Shown here one piece after another: positions 42,933 to 51,526 of a stretch of DNA of 64,000 bases. The position numbers were made by a program, and so were the translations under genes. The stretch is from Corynebacterium diphtheriae (lineage in GTDB: Bacteria > Actinomycetota > Actinomycetes > Mycobacteriales > Mycobacteriaceae). Where the stretch lies: positions 62,001 to 126,000 of the forward strand of contig NZ_LN831026.1 in NCBI RefSeq assembly GCF_001457455.1, written 5' to 3'. Below the pieces are notes generated by a model. The model had not been told where the DNA came from. It was given only the letters and a program-made list of their open reading frames with translations, and made no database searches. How positions within the stretch are numbered: the stretch's first letter is position 1; each line of letters starts with the position of its first letter.

Positions 42933-44897
42933 CTACCAGATAGTGACTCGCTTTTCTGGGGCGATCCACATGGGGGAGTCCTCTGCCACGTCGAAGGCTT
43001 GGTAGAACTCGGCGACGTTGCCGGCAATCACATTGCAGCGGAACTCGGCAGGGGAGTGCGGATCAATGGCGAGGTACTGTGCCGCAAGCTCTGGACGAAT
43101 CGCTGTGCGCCACACGCGTGCCCATGCGAGGAACAAGCGCTGCAGGCTAGTGAACTGGGTCTTTTCCAGTTCTGGGTCGGCATCTTCGACGTGGAAAGCA
43201 GCTAGTGGGGTGGAATCGAAGTCGAGGCCGTGATCGGCGAGGTAGCGTCGATAAGCGATGACTGCGATGCCCAATCCGCCGAGGTCACCGATGTTTTCAC
43301 CCAAGGTAAACCGGCCATTTACACCCGCACCGCTGGGGTTGTTGTCCGCGAGCACGCTCGGAACCAAGCCCTCGAACTGCTCCACCAGACGGTCCGTCAA
43401 CGCGCTGAACGCAGCACGATCCTCATCGGTCCACCAGGATTCCAGATTGCCGTGGCCGTCGTACTGCGAACCTTGGTCGTCAAAACCGTGGCCGATCTCA
43501 TGGCCAATCACCGCGCCGATAGCACCAAAGTTTTCAGCCGCATCGGCATCAGGCGAATAGAACGGTGTCCGCAGGATAGCCGCAGGGAAGGTGATGTCAT
43601 TGACCACGGGGTTATAAAACGCATTGACGGTTTGCGGGGTGGTAACCCACTCGTTGCGATCCGCCAACCGCCCAATTTTGTTCAGCTCATAGTCGTGGGC
43701 AAAGGCAGAACCAGCACGAACGTTATCAAGGAGGTCTGTTCCCTTGGCGCTGAACTCCAAGCCGGCGTAGCTGCGCCAAGAATCTGGATAGCCGATCTTG
43801 GCATTGAACTTGTCCAGTTTGTCCAACGCACGCTCACGAGTCTCCGGCGTCATCCACGACAACCCGCTGATGCGCTCACGGTAGGCCTCGATAAGGTAGC
43901 TGACCAGCGAAAGCATATCTTTTTTGGAGGACTCGGGGAAGTGGCGTTCCACATACAACGCACCGATTTCTTCACCCACGAAAGACTCCGCCAACCCCAA
44001 GGCGCGCTTCCAGCGGTCGCGCTGCTGTGTCGCACCAGAGAGCGTGGTACCAAAGAACTCAAAGTCGGCGCGAGAAATCTCAGGGGTGAGAACACCGGCA
44101 CGAGAATGCAGGATGTGCCAGGTGGTCAGCAGTTTCCAATCATCAAGACGCTGCGGTGTCAGCAGGGATTCTAGGGCCTCAAAGTAGGAAGGCATCATGG
44201 AAATAACACGGTGCTCCGGCAGACCAGCGGCACGCAACAGGGCTGCCACCTGCGGCGGAAGCTCAGCCATCTCAGTGGGATTGAAGGTCTTTACAGCATC
44301 GCGACGCTGCACCACATCCCAATGGGCAGCAGCAATATCAGTCTCTAGTGCCAGGATCCGCGTGGCGGCGTCGATAGGCGTGGTGCCCAGCTGCTCCGGT
44401 GCAAGGAAACCCAACATCTTTTCCACGTGCTTTTGATAAGCCGCACGCGTCTGCGCATGAGCCTCCTCACGGTAATAGGCCTCATCCGGCAACGTAATAC
44501 CTGACTGCATGATATAAGCCACGGACTCGTCACCAGCAGAATCCTTCGCAACCCAGAACCCCACAGGTCCGCCCACGCCCACGCGGTCCAACGCGCCCAA
44601 GGCCTGAACAAACTCCGGCACCGTAGCAACATCGATCAGTGCGAGATCCTTATCGAGGGCCGCAATACCCGCCGACTCGATGCCCTCGGTATCCATGAAC
44701 GAGGCATACAACTTTCCGGCCAACGAATCAGCAGAATCCGCCACGATCGTGTGCACATCTTCTTCCGCGCGATCCCGCAAGCCATGGAAAGTGCCATCCA
44801 CGCCACGATCGTCTGGAATCACATGAGAATCCAACCACGGGCCATTAACAAAACGGTAGAGGTCTGACAGGGCAAAACGGTGCTGATTATCATTCAT
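42933..44897 (-). CDS. M13-family zinc metallopeptidase (PepO/neprilysin-like)
   Basis: 654 aa from the ATG at 44897 (MNDNQHRFALSDLY). Zinc motif GAVIGHEIGHGFDDQG (HExxH) with GENIGDLGGLGIAV supplying the downstream Glu/Asp, plus the conserved NAFYNPVVNDITFPAAIL substrate strand before it and MWIAPEKRVTIW at the C-terminus. No signal peptide or membrane anchor, as in bacterial PepO, so it is probably a cytoplasmic oligopeptidase. Length fits the family. Confidence 0.94.
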   Translation of the reverse strand: MNDNQHRFALSDLYRFVNGPWLDSHVIPDDRGVDGTFHGLRDRAEEDVHTIVADSADSLAGKLYASFMDTEGIESAGIAALDKDLALIDVATVPEFVQALGALDRVGVGGPVGFWVAKDSAGDESVAYIMQSGITLPDEAYYREEAHAQTRAAYQKHVEKMLGFLAPEQLGTTPIDAATRILALETDIAAAHWDVVQRRDAVKTFNPTEMAELPPQVAALLRAAGLPEHRVISMMPSYFEALESLLTPQRLDDWKLLTTWHILHSRAGVLTPEISRADFEFFGTTLSGATQQRDRWKRALGLAESFVGEEIGALYVERHFPESSKKDMLSLVSYLIEAYRERISGLSWMTPETRERALDKLDKFNAKIGYPDSWRSYAGLEFSAKGTDLLDNVRAGSAFAHDYELNKIGRLADRNEWVTTPQTVNAFYNPVVNDITFPAAILRTPFYSPDADAAENFGAIGAVIGHEIGHGFDDQGSQYDGHGNLESWWTDEDRAAFSALTDRLVEQFEGLVPSVLADNNPSGAGVNGRFTLGENIGDLGGLGIAVIAYRRYLADHGLDFDSTPLAAFHVEDADPELEKTQFTSLQRLFLAWARVWRTAIRPELAAQYLAIDPHSPAEFRCNVIAGNVAEFYQAFDVAEDSPMWIAPEKRVTIW

Positions 44898-44969
44898 ACG
44901 CACCACTCTAGTGAGGTTATCCAACATTGGGGTAACCGCATGTCACGATGACCTAGTAGGTTGTATCTC

Positions 44970-45602
44970 ATGTCGCATTATCAATTCCGGCCGGCGGTGA
45001 CGGCCAAAACATGGAGCCTGCTCGCACTAGGAGTGATCACTGCTCTTGTGCTGCCAGCGCTTCTCAACATGGTCACCCCAGATGTGGACGCTAAGACCGT
45101 GAATGTTTCCCTAGGCTCCGAGCAGGAAAAATGGGAAATGCCCATGTTTAAAAATGACTCCTCCCGCCTGCAATGCGAAGAATCCATGTCGGATTTACTT
45201 ACCCCCGCCTGGGATTGCGACGGCGCAACACTGACCTCCATGGTGGTGTGGGGCAGTAAAGACCAAGACATGACGTTACGACGCATGATGCGACTCAATT
45301 CCATGATTGACCCAGGCGATGAGGTCCCCATCTTGCACAAGGGTGGCGTGCGCATTATCAGCAGCCCTGAGAACCCCAACCAAGTCGGCCTGAGTCTAGA
45401 GCGACCCGCCGACGACGTTGAGCACACCGGCACCCTATTCGTGCTTGTCGACGGGCCCGAATTTGATAGCTACGCCGAGCTGGTGTTTAACAACCTCCGT
45501 GCTGAAGAAGCCCGCATCGCTGGTGGCGAGCACGAACCGATGACCCTAGAAGAACTCACCAAAGGGTTCGACAAAGCCCACAAGGGGGACGCACACACAT
45601 GA
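44970..45602 (+). CDS. Single-pass membrane protein of unknown function
   Basis: 210 aa from the ATG at 44970. A membrane segment at residues about 15-38 (WSLLALGVITALVLPALLNM) is followed by an outer domain with two Cys (SRLQCEESMSD ... AWDCDGATL). No family is recognised. It overlaps prsW by 4 bp, and prsW in turn overlaps the proX-like gene, so the three form one coupled operon. It may be a substrate or partner of the PrsW protease. Confidence 0.72.
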   Translation: MSHYQFRPAVTAKTWSLLALGVITALVLPALLNMVTPDVDAKTVNVSLGSEQEKWEMPMFKNDSSRLQCEESMSDLLTPAWDCDGATLTSMVVWGSKDQDMTLRRMMRLNSMIDPGDEVPILHKGGVRIISSPENPNQVGLSLERPADDVEHTGTLFVLVDGPEFDSYAELVFNNLRAEEARIAGGEHEPMTLEELTKGFDKAHKGDAHT

Positions 45603-46519
45603 GCACCCAACGAGCACAACCCGCATCCATCTCATGGGTGCTGTGGACCCTCATCGGTATCTCGATACCAGTCATAGTGTTTTTCACCTTCGCTAACTAC
45701 TTCGCCTCTCCGATCGCGGCATTCCTTGGTGTCCTCTTCGGCCTCGTCTATTTCGCCGTAGGCACCGCACTATTTTTCTTCTCACCCATGTGGCCCACCG
45801 CCGGCTGGAAGTGGTACTTCGCGTGCATCGGCTGGGGCGCCGGTGCCTCCTTCTGCATTGTCATGCTATCTGCGGCCCCGTTTACAGATCTCACAGACAA
45901 ACTGGGATGGGAAGCCATCTCCGCCTCATTCGCCGGTGCCTACCCCGAAGAGATCGCGAAGTCTCTCGGCGTGCTGCTCATCTTGTTTACCTTCTCCAAA
46001 CTGACTCGCCCTTGGCACGGTTTTGTTACCGGAGCCATGATCGGATTGGGTTTCGAGGTCTTTGAAAACATCAGCTACGGCGTACTTGGGGCGATGAGCG
46101 ACCCCAACACCGACATCACCGGAGCGCTATCTTCGTGGGGGATCCGCAGCATCGCAGGCCCAGGCCTGCACGTCGCCTTCACAGCCATCGCAGGCTATGG
46201 AATCGGTCTAGCGGTATTCCGCTACGGCTGGGACACCCTCCAGCGCTTCCTTGTGGGACTATGCGCACTTGGTGTGGCCTTCTGCCTGCACTTCACATGG
46301 AACTTGCAGTTTGATAGCTACGCCAAGCAAATCGCCAACTTTATCATCGTGGCGTTGATCCTCTACCCACTGATGGTGTGGCTCTGGCTGCGGTGCCATA
46401 GGCAAGCCAAAAACGATCTCGGGGTAGTGCGCATGAAGAGCCCCATTACGACCATCGCTGAGCTGCAGCGTCGCAAGCTCGCCACCACCTCTGAAGAAAG
46501 CCAGCCTCATGCGTCTTAA
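45599..46519 (+). CDS. prsW: PrsW-family intramembrane metalloprotease
   Basis: 306 aa with eight or so membrane helices. The three family motifs are present: GAYPEEIAKSLGV (EExxK), FVTGAMIGLGFEVFENISYG (FxxxE) and PGLHVAFTAIAGYGIG (HxxxxxxxG), which bind the catalytic metal. In B. subtilis PrsW cuts the anti-sigma factor RsiW; actinobacterial homologues have unknown substrates. Two anti-sigma-type proteins are not adjacent here, though RskA lies 44 kb away. Coupled to both flanking genes by overlaps. Confidence 0.9.
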   Translation: MSTQRAQPASISWVLWTLIGISIPVIVFFTFANYFASPIAAFLGVLFGLVYFAVGTALFFFSPMWPTAGWKWYFACIGWGAGASFCIVMLSAAPFTDLTDKLGWEAISASFAGAYPEEIAKSLGVLLILFTFSKLTRPWHGFVTGAMIGLGFEVFENISYGVLGAMSDPNTDITGALSSWGIRSIAGPGLHVAFTAIAGYGIGLAVFRYGWDTLQRFLVGLCALGVAFCLHFTWNLQFDSYAKQIANFIIVALILYPLMVWLWLRCHRQAKNDLGVVRMKSPITTIAELQRRKLATTSEESQPHAS

Positions 46520-47417
46520 CATCACCACGATTATCGCCGCCACCGTCACCGCCGGAGCTCTCGCGCTTTCTTCCTGTGGATCCATCGAATCCATCGAGGG
46601 CGGAAGCCACCACAACTCCGACACCATCGTGGTGGGATCGCAGGATTACTACTCCAACGAAATCATCGCAGAGATTTACTCGCAGGCCCTCGAGGCCAAG
46701 GGCTACACCGTGGACCGCCAGTTCCGAATCGGGCAACGCGAGGTCTACGTCGACGAAATCGAATCTGGGCGTATCGACGTCTTCCCCGAATACACCGGCC
46801 CACTCCTTCAACACTGGAAACCAGATACCGAAGCCCGCGAGAAAACAGAGGTGTATCAGCAGCTCAAAGAAGCATTGCCTGAGCACCTTGTAGCCCTTGA
46901 TCAATCAGCGGCCACCGATCAAGATTCCTATGTGGTGACCGAGGAGTTTGCCAAAAAACACCACGTAAAGTCCATCGCTGACCTTGCCGAAGCTGCCAAA
47001 AAACAACCCCTCACACTCGGCGCCAACTCGGAGGCCCAAGACCGCCCAAACGGCCCCAAAGGGCTAGAAAAAACCTATGGGGTGTCCGTCGGCTTTACTC
47101 CCATCGAGGATTCTGGCGGACCGCTAACCGTCAAAGCACTACGCGACAACTCCATCCAGTTGGCCATCATCTACAGTGCGGACCCGTCGATAAGCACGAA
47201 CCACCTGACCACCCTCGAAGACCCCAAGGGGCAATTCCTCGCCTCCCACGTGGTCACCATCGCACACGACGATGTCCCCCTCGGTGCCGCAACCGTGCTC
47301 AACAAGGTCAATGCCACACTGACAACCAAGCAACTCCGCGAACTCAACGCCCGCTCCGTCAACGAGCAACTACCCAGCTCTGTGATCGCCAAAGACTGGA
47401 TCAAACAACACCTATAA
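46509..47417 (+). CDS. Osmoprotectant ABC transporter substrate-binding lipoprotein (ProX/OpuCC-like)
   Basis: 302 aa. Lipobox LALSSCGS near residue 23. The mature OpuAC-type fold shows TIVVGSQDYYSNEIIAEIYS, DEIESGRIDVFPEYTGPLLQ and LKEALPEHLVALDQSAATDQ, then DNSIQLAIIYSADP. The Tyr-rich and EYTG elements match quaternary-amine binding proteins. Permease and ATPase genes are not next to it; an ATPase of the same class is at the left edge of the window. It overlaps prsW by 11 bp. Confidence 0.88.
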   Translation: MRLNITTIIAATVTAGALALSSCGSIESIEGGSHHNSDTIVVGSQDYYSNEIIAEIYSQALEAKGYTVDRQFRIGQREVYVDEIESGRIDVFPEYTGPLLQHWKPDTEAREKTEVYQQLKEALPEHLVALDQSAATDQDSYVVTEEFAKKHHVKSIADLAEAAKKQPLTLGANSEAQDRPNGPKGLEKTYGVSVGFTPIEDSGGPLTVKALRDNSIQLAIIYSADPSISTNHLTTLEDPKGQFLASHVVTIAHDDVPLGAATVLNKVNATLTTKQLRELNARSVNEQLPSSVIAKDWIKQHL

Positions 47418-47431
47418 AACCCGAAAAATAG

Positions 47432-47470
47432 GGGCAGCTAGCGCGGAACACCATGCGTGACTAGCTGCCC
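47432..47470 (-). terminator. Terminator of the 47438-47875 gene
   Basis: GGGCAGCTAG (47432-47441) pairs with CTAGCTGCCC (47461-47470), a 10-bp perfect stem that includes the stop codon. On the minus strand it is followed by CCTATTTTTCGG. It may also slow transcripts arriving from the convergent proX-like gene. Confidence 0.7.
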
Positions 47471-47875
47471 TGTTTGCGTGGCCACATGAGCGGCGCTCAA
47501 CGTCTCAGCAATGTACAAATCGCCGCGTCCCACCAGCGTCACATCCCCCGTGGTCTGCAGTGAACCCAAACGAACGTCCTCGTCCAACGACAATCCCAAC
47601 GGGCCTGACGCGGAAATAGACGCAACTTCTGGGCCACACAAAACCAGTATGACCGGCTCGGTTGTTGTCACACGAATATCTTGATTGCCCACCCTGTAAG
47701 TGCCAGGTTCTGAGATGGTTCCATCTGCGGGCGCGCTGCGCACCTCAGAGGATGCAGAGATCAAGCTAGCCGCAGTGATGTGGTCCGAATTGCGCGACGT
47801 CATCCCCGATATCCCAGCGATCACGCTGGCGCCCACCACGGCTGCAGTAATCCCGACCATGGTTAGCTTTCGCAT
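47438..47875 (-). CDS. Small exported protein of unknown function
   Basis: 145 aa from the ATG at 47875 (MRKLTMVGITAAVVGASVIA). An N-terminal membrane or signal segment leads to a small beta-rich domain (GTYRVGNQDIRVTTTEPVIL, DVTLVGRGDLYIAETLSA). No family recognised. The domain is short of charged surface patches and has one Cys. Its neighbours give no hint: proX-like converges on it and a palindromic repeat lies 115 bp upstream. Confidence 0.6.
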   Translation of the reverse strand: MRKLTMVGITAAVVGASVIAGISGMTSRNSDHITAASLISASSEVRSAPADGTISEPGTYRVGNQDIRVTTTEPVILVLCGPEVASISASGPLGLSLDEDVRLGSLQTTGDVTLVGRGDLYIAETLSAAHVATQTGQLVTHGVPR

Positions 47876-47989
47876 CGGCACACCTCTTTGAAGTCTCACG
47901 GAAGATAGTTTCTAGCATGCGTCGGCAAGCTGTGGATTAGCTGTAAAGGGCTAAGGGGTTGGCTGCCAAAAAGGGGTGGGGATAAGAAA

Positions 47990-48083
47990 AGTGAGTAGTT
48001 CGTGCCAAATTAAATCTTTTCTTATATCTCCGACCTGCGGAAACGCTGCGGAGGTGAAAAAGTTTTGGCACGAACTACTCACT
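47990..48083 (-). repeat. 94-bp palindromic 3' element, copy 2
   Basis: Same 20-bp perfect ends; the interior is in minus orientation, reading away from embC. It lies 18 bp after the embC stop on that gene's strand. Identical length to copies 1 and 3. Confidence 0.9.
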
Positions 48084-48100
48084 TGTGATGCAAAGGCTGG

Positions 48101-51100
48101 CTAGTTCTTAGTCACCTTCGTATCAATGTTCATCCGGCCTGGGTACCACAGCCCAGATCGAGTGATCGTTTCGGTGTCCACGGTGGCTACATCGGGAGCT
48201 TCGCCCTTGGAATTAGTGCGCAGCTTGTACACCTTGATAGAACCCCAGTCGCGAACCCAGTCATTCTTGGAGTAGCTCGGCAACTCGTAGCTGGAGTTGA
48301 TCGTCTCAGCAATGCCGGTCACGCCACCGCCAGCGAAGTCCTGGAAGTTCATACCGCTTTGCTTACCCTTAGCATCCGCAGAAATGCGGTACTCAGGGAT
48401 TTCTGCCACACCTGCATAGTGGTTGAAGGTGCGCTGGCACGGGAACTGCAGCGGTACCGCCCAGTCCAGTAGGCCTGGGGTAGAGGCAGGGAATTGGTTG
48501 GCCAAGGTGTCCATGGTGGGCACGCGTGGTGGGGTAAAGGCGATCCACTCGTCGGGGTCGAGGCTGGTGTCTTTGGCATGGATGCGGATCACGTCGGCGT
48601 CATCGGGGATGTCGCTCAGTGGGAGTCGCAGGTTGCGCCAGGTGGAGTCGATACCACTGTCGAGCAGGTCGAGCTCGCCGAGTTTTTCTGCCTTGCCGGA
48701 GGAGCCACCAGTGTTGCTGCGGCCGTATTCCAGCACGATCTTTTGGCCGTTTTCCACAATGCCGTTGACATCCTTGTGCTTGATGGATCCTGCGGCGGAG
48801 ACAACAACCAGTGGGGTGTTGTCGGTGGTTTCTGGCAGCTTGAACCAGCTGGAGGTTGCCTCAGCGATTTCTTGTTTGCCATCGGTCCACGAGCCCAACA
48901 CCGGTACGGTGCGGTAATCCAAGTTGAAGGGGAGTCGGGAGTGAGAACCGTTCACGCCTTGGTCGGCGCGGTGGGTTTCTTTCTTCTTCGCAGCTTCTTC
49001 TTGGTTGTCGGAGGTTGCGTCAGCTTTCGCTGCAGAGCCATCAGAGTCAGCACCCGCTGCGGTGTTGGATGCGTCGGAGTCAGCTGCGGCAGTGCCAGAA
49101 CCGTCGCCGGTGCTGTTTGCTGCGCCGAGTGCTTCCGGTCGGTTTTCTGGGGTAAATGCCCACGGTGAGATGCGGTTCGGGTCGAAGCCGCGGACGTCGT
49201 CGTTAGTAAGGGAGTCGCCTAGTGTGCCGGTGAGCGGCGTGAGGAAGGACTCGTTGGTGTTTGTTTCTACGAGGACATCGTTGGCGAGGTTGCAGGTGTC
49301 ACCCTTGAGCGAACGGAGGTTGCCTAAGCCGACGGAGTAATTCGGGTATTGGTCGATGAATCCCTTGGTCAATGAGGCTAGGGAGAATGCGACTGCGAAG
49401 ATACTCAGGATAGCGATGGGTGCGGCTGCAAGGCCTTCGAAGTACTGCTTGCGGAAGGGGCGGTTGACCATCGTGGGGTCTTCGCCGCGGGCTTCTGCTT
49501 GTTCCTCGGCGACGTCTTTGCGGAAGGATACGAGCACACCGGCAGCCATGACGACCAGTGAGAGCAGCAACATCACGGTTGATGCTTCGATCCCGTGGAA
49601 TTGGATGGTCTTGTCCCACCAAGGGATGGAGTAGCTCGAGGTGTACCACCAGCCGTTGGGGCCTGCGAGGGCGAAGGCGAACACGAAGAGGATGCCGCCG
49701 GTCAGCAGAATGCGGGCGCGTGGGGAGCGTAGCGCGATGTGCGAAAGCGCTACGGCACCTACACCAGCTAGTGCTGCGGCTATGCCGGCCCACACACCGA
49801 AGTGGTGCGTCCACTTGGTGGGGGTGAACATCATGAAGAACAAGGTGCCCACCATGACGAGCATGAGGCGCATGACGGGGCCTTTGTTGGTGCCTGGTAC
49901 TTTGCCTTGGCGCAAGATGGTGGCACCGACGAGTGCTGCGGCGACAAAGGTGAAGAAGACTCCGACGCGGCGGGCGAAGGAGCCGTCGACTGTTTGCATC
50001 ATGAGCACTTGGTAGCGCACGAGTTCGTTGTACCAGCTCAGGGCTGGGCCTTTGTCGCCGCGCACGTGGATGGATTCCAGCACGTTGCGCAGTGTTTGGT
50101 CACCGAAGACGGCGATAAACACGGCGGTGCCGGCGGCCATGAATGGTGCGACCATGGCCATTACGCTCACCGCGATGGAGCGTTTCGACGCCCCCGTGTT
50201 CAGGTAGGGCAGGCGTCGGTAGACGATGCGGATGAGGTAGGACAGTCCGGCGAGGACTGCGGTGACTGCCATGAGGCCGGTGGGGCCGCAGGCGAGGGTA
50301 AATGCTGCCAGCATCGTGCCTATTGCTGCTGGTAGGAGGCGTTGGGTGGCGATTGCTACCTCGAACGACAACCAAGTTAGTAGTGTGCCAGCGGCAATGA
50401 TGGGTTCGGGGCGCAGGCCGTTATTGTAGGCCAGCCAGAAGGAGAGGAACACAAATGCTGTGGTCCATTGTGCGACGCGGCGCTGTGCGATTTTTTCGCC
50501 AAGGCGTGGTAGTACCTCGCGGGAGAGGACGAGCCAGATCACGATGGCGGAGATCAGTGATGGCAAGCGCATCCAAATGGAGGCGGTGGACACCTTGGAC
50601 ATGAGGCCGAGAAGGTCGTAGTAGGGGGCGCCGAAGGGGGATTCTGGCACACCGAACCAGCGGTAGTAGTTGGCCATGTAGTCGGAGGCCGAGGAGGCCC
50701 TGGCCATGGTGAGGATGAAGCCATCATCGGAGGTGTTAGCGCCGATGAAGTACCAGACCAGCAGGATGGCGCCCACGATGGCGTCGAGGGGCCGTGGGCG
50801 GAAGAAGCCCTTATTGAGGAAGCGGATGTCGGTGGCGCCGTCGCGACGATCGAGCATGCCGAGGGAGATCAGGGAGATCAGCAGCATGAGGCCGCCGAGC
50901 CACATGGAGGCGTATTTGGCTAGGGTCGGCGAGGAGGTAAAGCGTGAGTTGATCTCTACATGGGCGTTAAGTCCGGCGTTGAGGAGGTCAGCTGCGGCGT
51001 TGCTTTCCAGCTCGGTGTAGATGCCCATGATGATGGGACGAACGTCGCGTTCCACGGTTTCGGTGGTGGAGTCGTCGCCTTCGATGCCGGCGGTTGTTTC

Positions 51101-51526
51101 GTCCTCGGTTGAGGAGATCGCGATGGTGGCGTCGGCAGGCAGTTGGGCGAGTTCGCGTTTGCCCAGGTCGAGCACGAGTTCGCCGTGGGAGGTGATTTGC
51201 AGGCCGTCGTCGTTTGCGCGCACGAAGAGTCCGCGGGCACCGGCATCTTCGCTGTTGGCGGGCAGTGTGCCTAGGATGAGGTCTTGGCCTTTGCGCAGCT
51301 TATCGACGCTTGCCACTGGGATCTTCGCATCGAAAGAGATGGGCGTGTAGCTCATCAGTGGAGCGCTCACGCTGTTGAGTGAGCCGTTTTGTGGCCACGA
51401 CACACTCGATTGCACCTGGTTGACGGGCATGAGTGGGGTGATGATGAACAGGACGAAGCCGATCACACCGGAAAGGATCGCCGCCCACTTTATGCCGGTG
51501 ATGTTAGTGTTCATAGGCTTAGTCAT
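48101..51526 (-). CDS. embC: Arabinosyltransferase Emb (EmbC-type)
   Basis: 1141 aa. GT-C fold: an N-terminal helix (KWAAILSGVIGFVLFIITPL), an outer domain, then GANTSDDGFILTMARASSAS with the Asp pair of the catalytic loop, YYRWFGVPESPFGAPYYDLL and LMSKVSTASIWMRLPSL, the block that holds ethambutol-resistance sites in mycobacterial Emb proteins. About a dozen helices precede a large C-terminal carbohydrate-binding region with a Ser/Ala-rich insertion (AAADSDASNTAAGADSDGSA). A single emb gene is usual for Corynebacterium. It extends arabinan with decaprenyl-phospho-arabinose. Its ATG overlaps aftA by 8 bp. Confidence 0.95.
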   Translation of the reverse strand: MTKPMNTNITGIKWAAILSGVIGFVLFIITPLMPVNQVQSSVSWPQNGSLNSVSAPLMSYTPISFDAKIPVASVDKLRKGQDLILGTLPANSEDAGARGLFVRANDDGLQITSHGELVLDLGKRELAQLPADATIAISSTEDETTAGIEGDDSTTETVERDVRPIIMGIYTELESNAAADLLNAGLNAHVEINSRFTSSPTLAKYASMWLGGLMLLISLISLGMLDRRDGATDIRFLNKGFFRPRPLDAIVGAILLVWYFIGANTSDDGFILTMARASSASDYMANYYRWFGVPESPFGAPYYDLLGLMSKVSTASIWMRLPSLISAIVIWLVLSREVLPRLGEKIAQRRVAQWTTAFVFLSFWLAYNNGLRPEPIIAAGTLLTWLSFEVAIATQRLLPAAIGTMLAAFTLACGPTGLMAVTAVLAGLSYLIRIVYRRLPYLNTGASKRSIAVSVMAMVAPFMAAGTAVFIAVFGDQTLRNVLESIHVRGDKGPALSWYNELVRYQVLMMQTVDGSFARRVGVFFTFVAAALVGATILRQGKVPGTNKGPVMRLMLVMVGTLFFMMFTPTKWTHHFGVWAGIAAALAGVGAVALSHIALRSPRARILLTGGILFVFAFALAGPNGWWYTSSYSIPWWDKTIQFHGIEASTVMLLLSLVVMAAGVLVSFRKDVAEEQAEARGEDPTMVNRPFRKQYFEGLAAAPIAILSIFAVAFSLASLTKGFIDQYPNYSVGLGNLRSLKGDTCNLANDVLVETNTNESFLTPLTGTLGDSLTNDDVRGFDPNRISPWAFTPENRPEALGAANSTGDGSGTAAADSDASNTAAGADSDGSAAKADATSDNQEEAAKKKETHRADQGVNGSHSRLPFNLDYRTVPVLGSWTDGKQEIAEATSSWFKLPETTDNTPLVVVSAAGSIKHKDVNGIVENGQKIVLEYGRSNTGGSSGKAEKLGELDLLDSGIDSTWRNLRLPLSDIPDDADVIRIHAKDTSLDPDEWIAFTPPRVPTMDTLANQFPASTPGLLDWAVPLQFPCQRTFNHYAGVAEIPEYRISADAKGKQSGMNFQDFAGGGVTGIAETINSSYELPSYSKNDWVRDWGSIKVYKLRTNSKGEAPDVATVDTETITRSGLWYPGRMNIDTKVTKN

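Noticed and set aside
43230-44174. 314-codon frame antisense to the M13 peptidase gene
   Set aside because: The opposite frame has HExxH and all M13 blocks; this frame has none and begins inside it.
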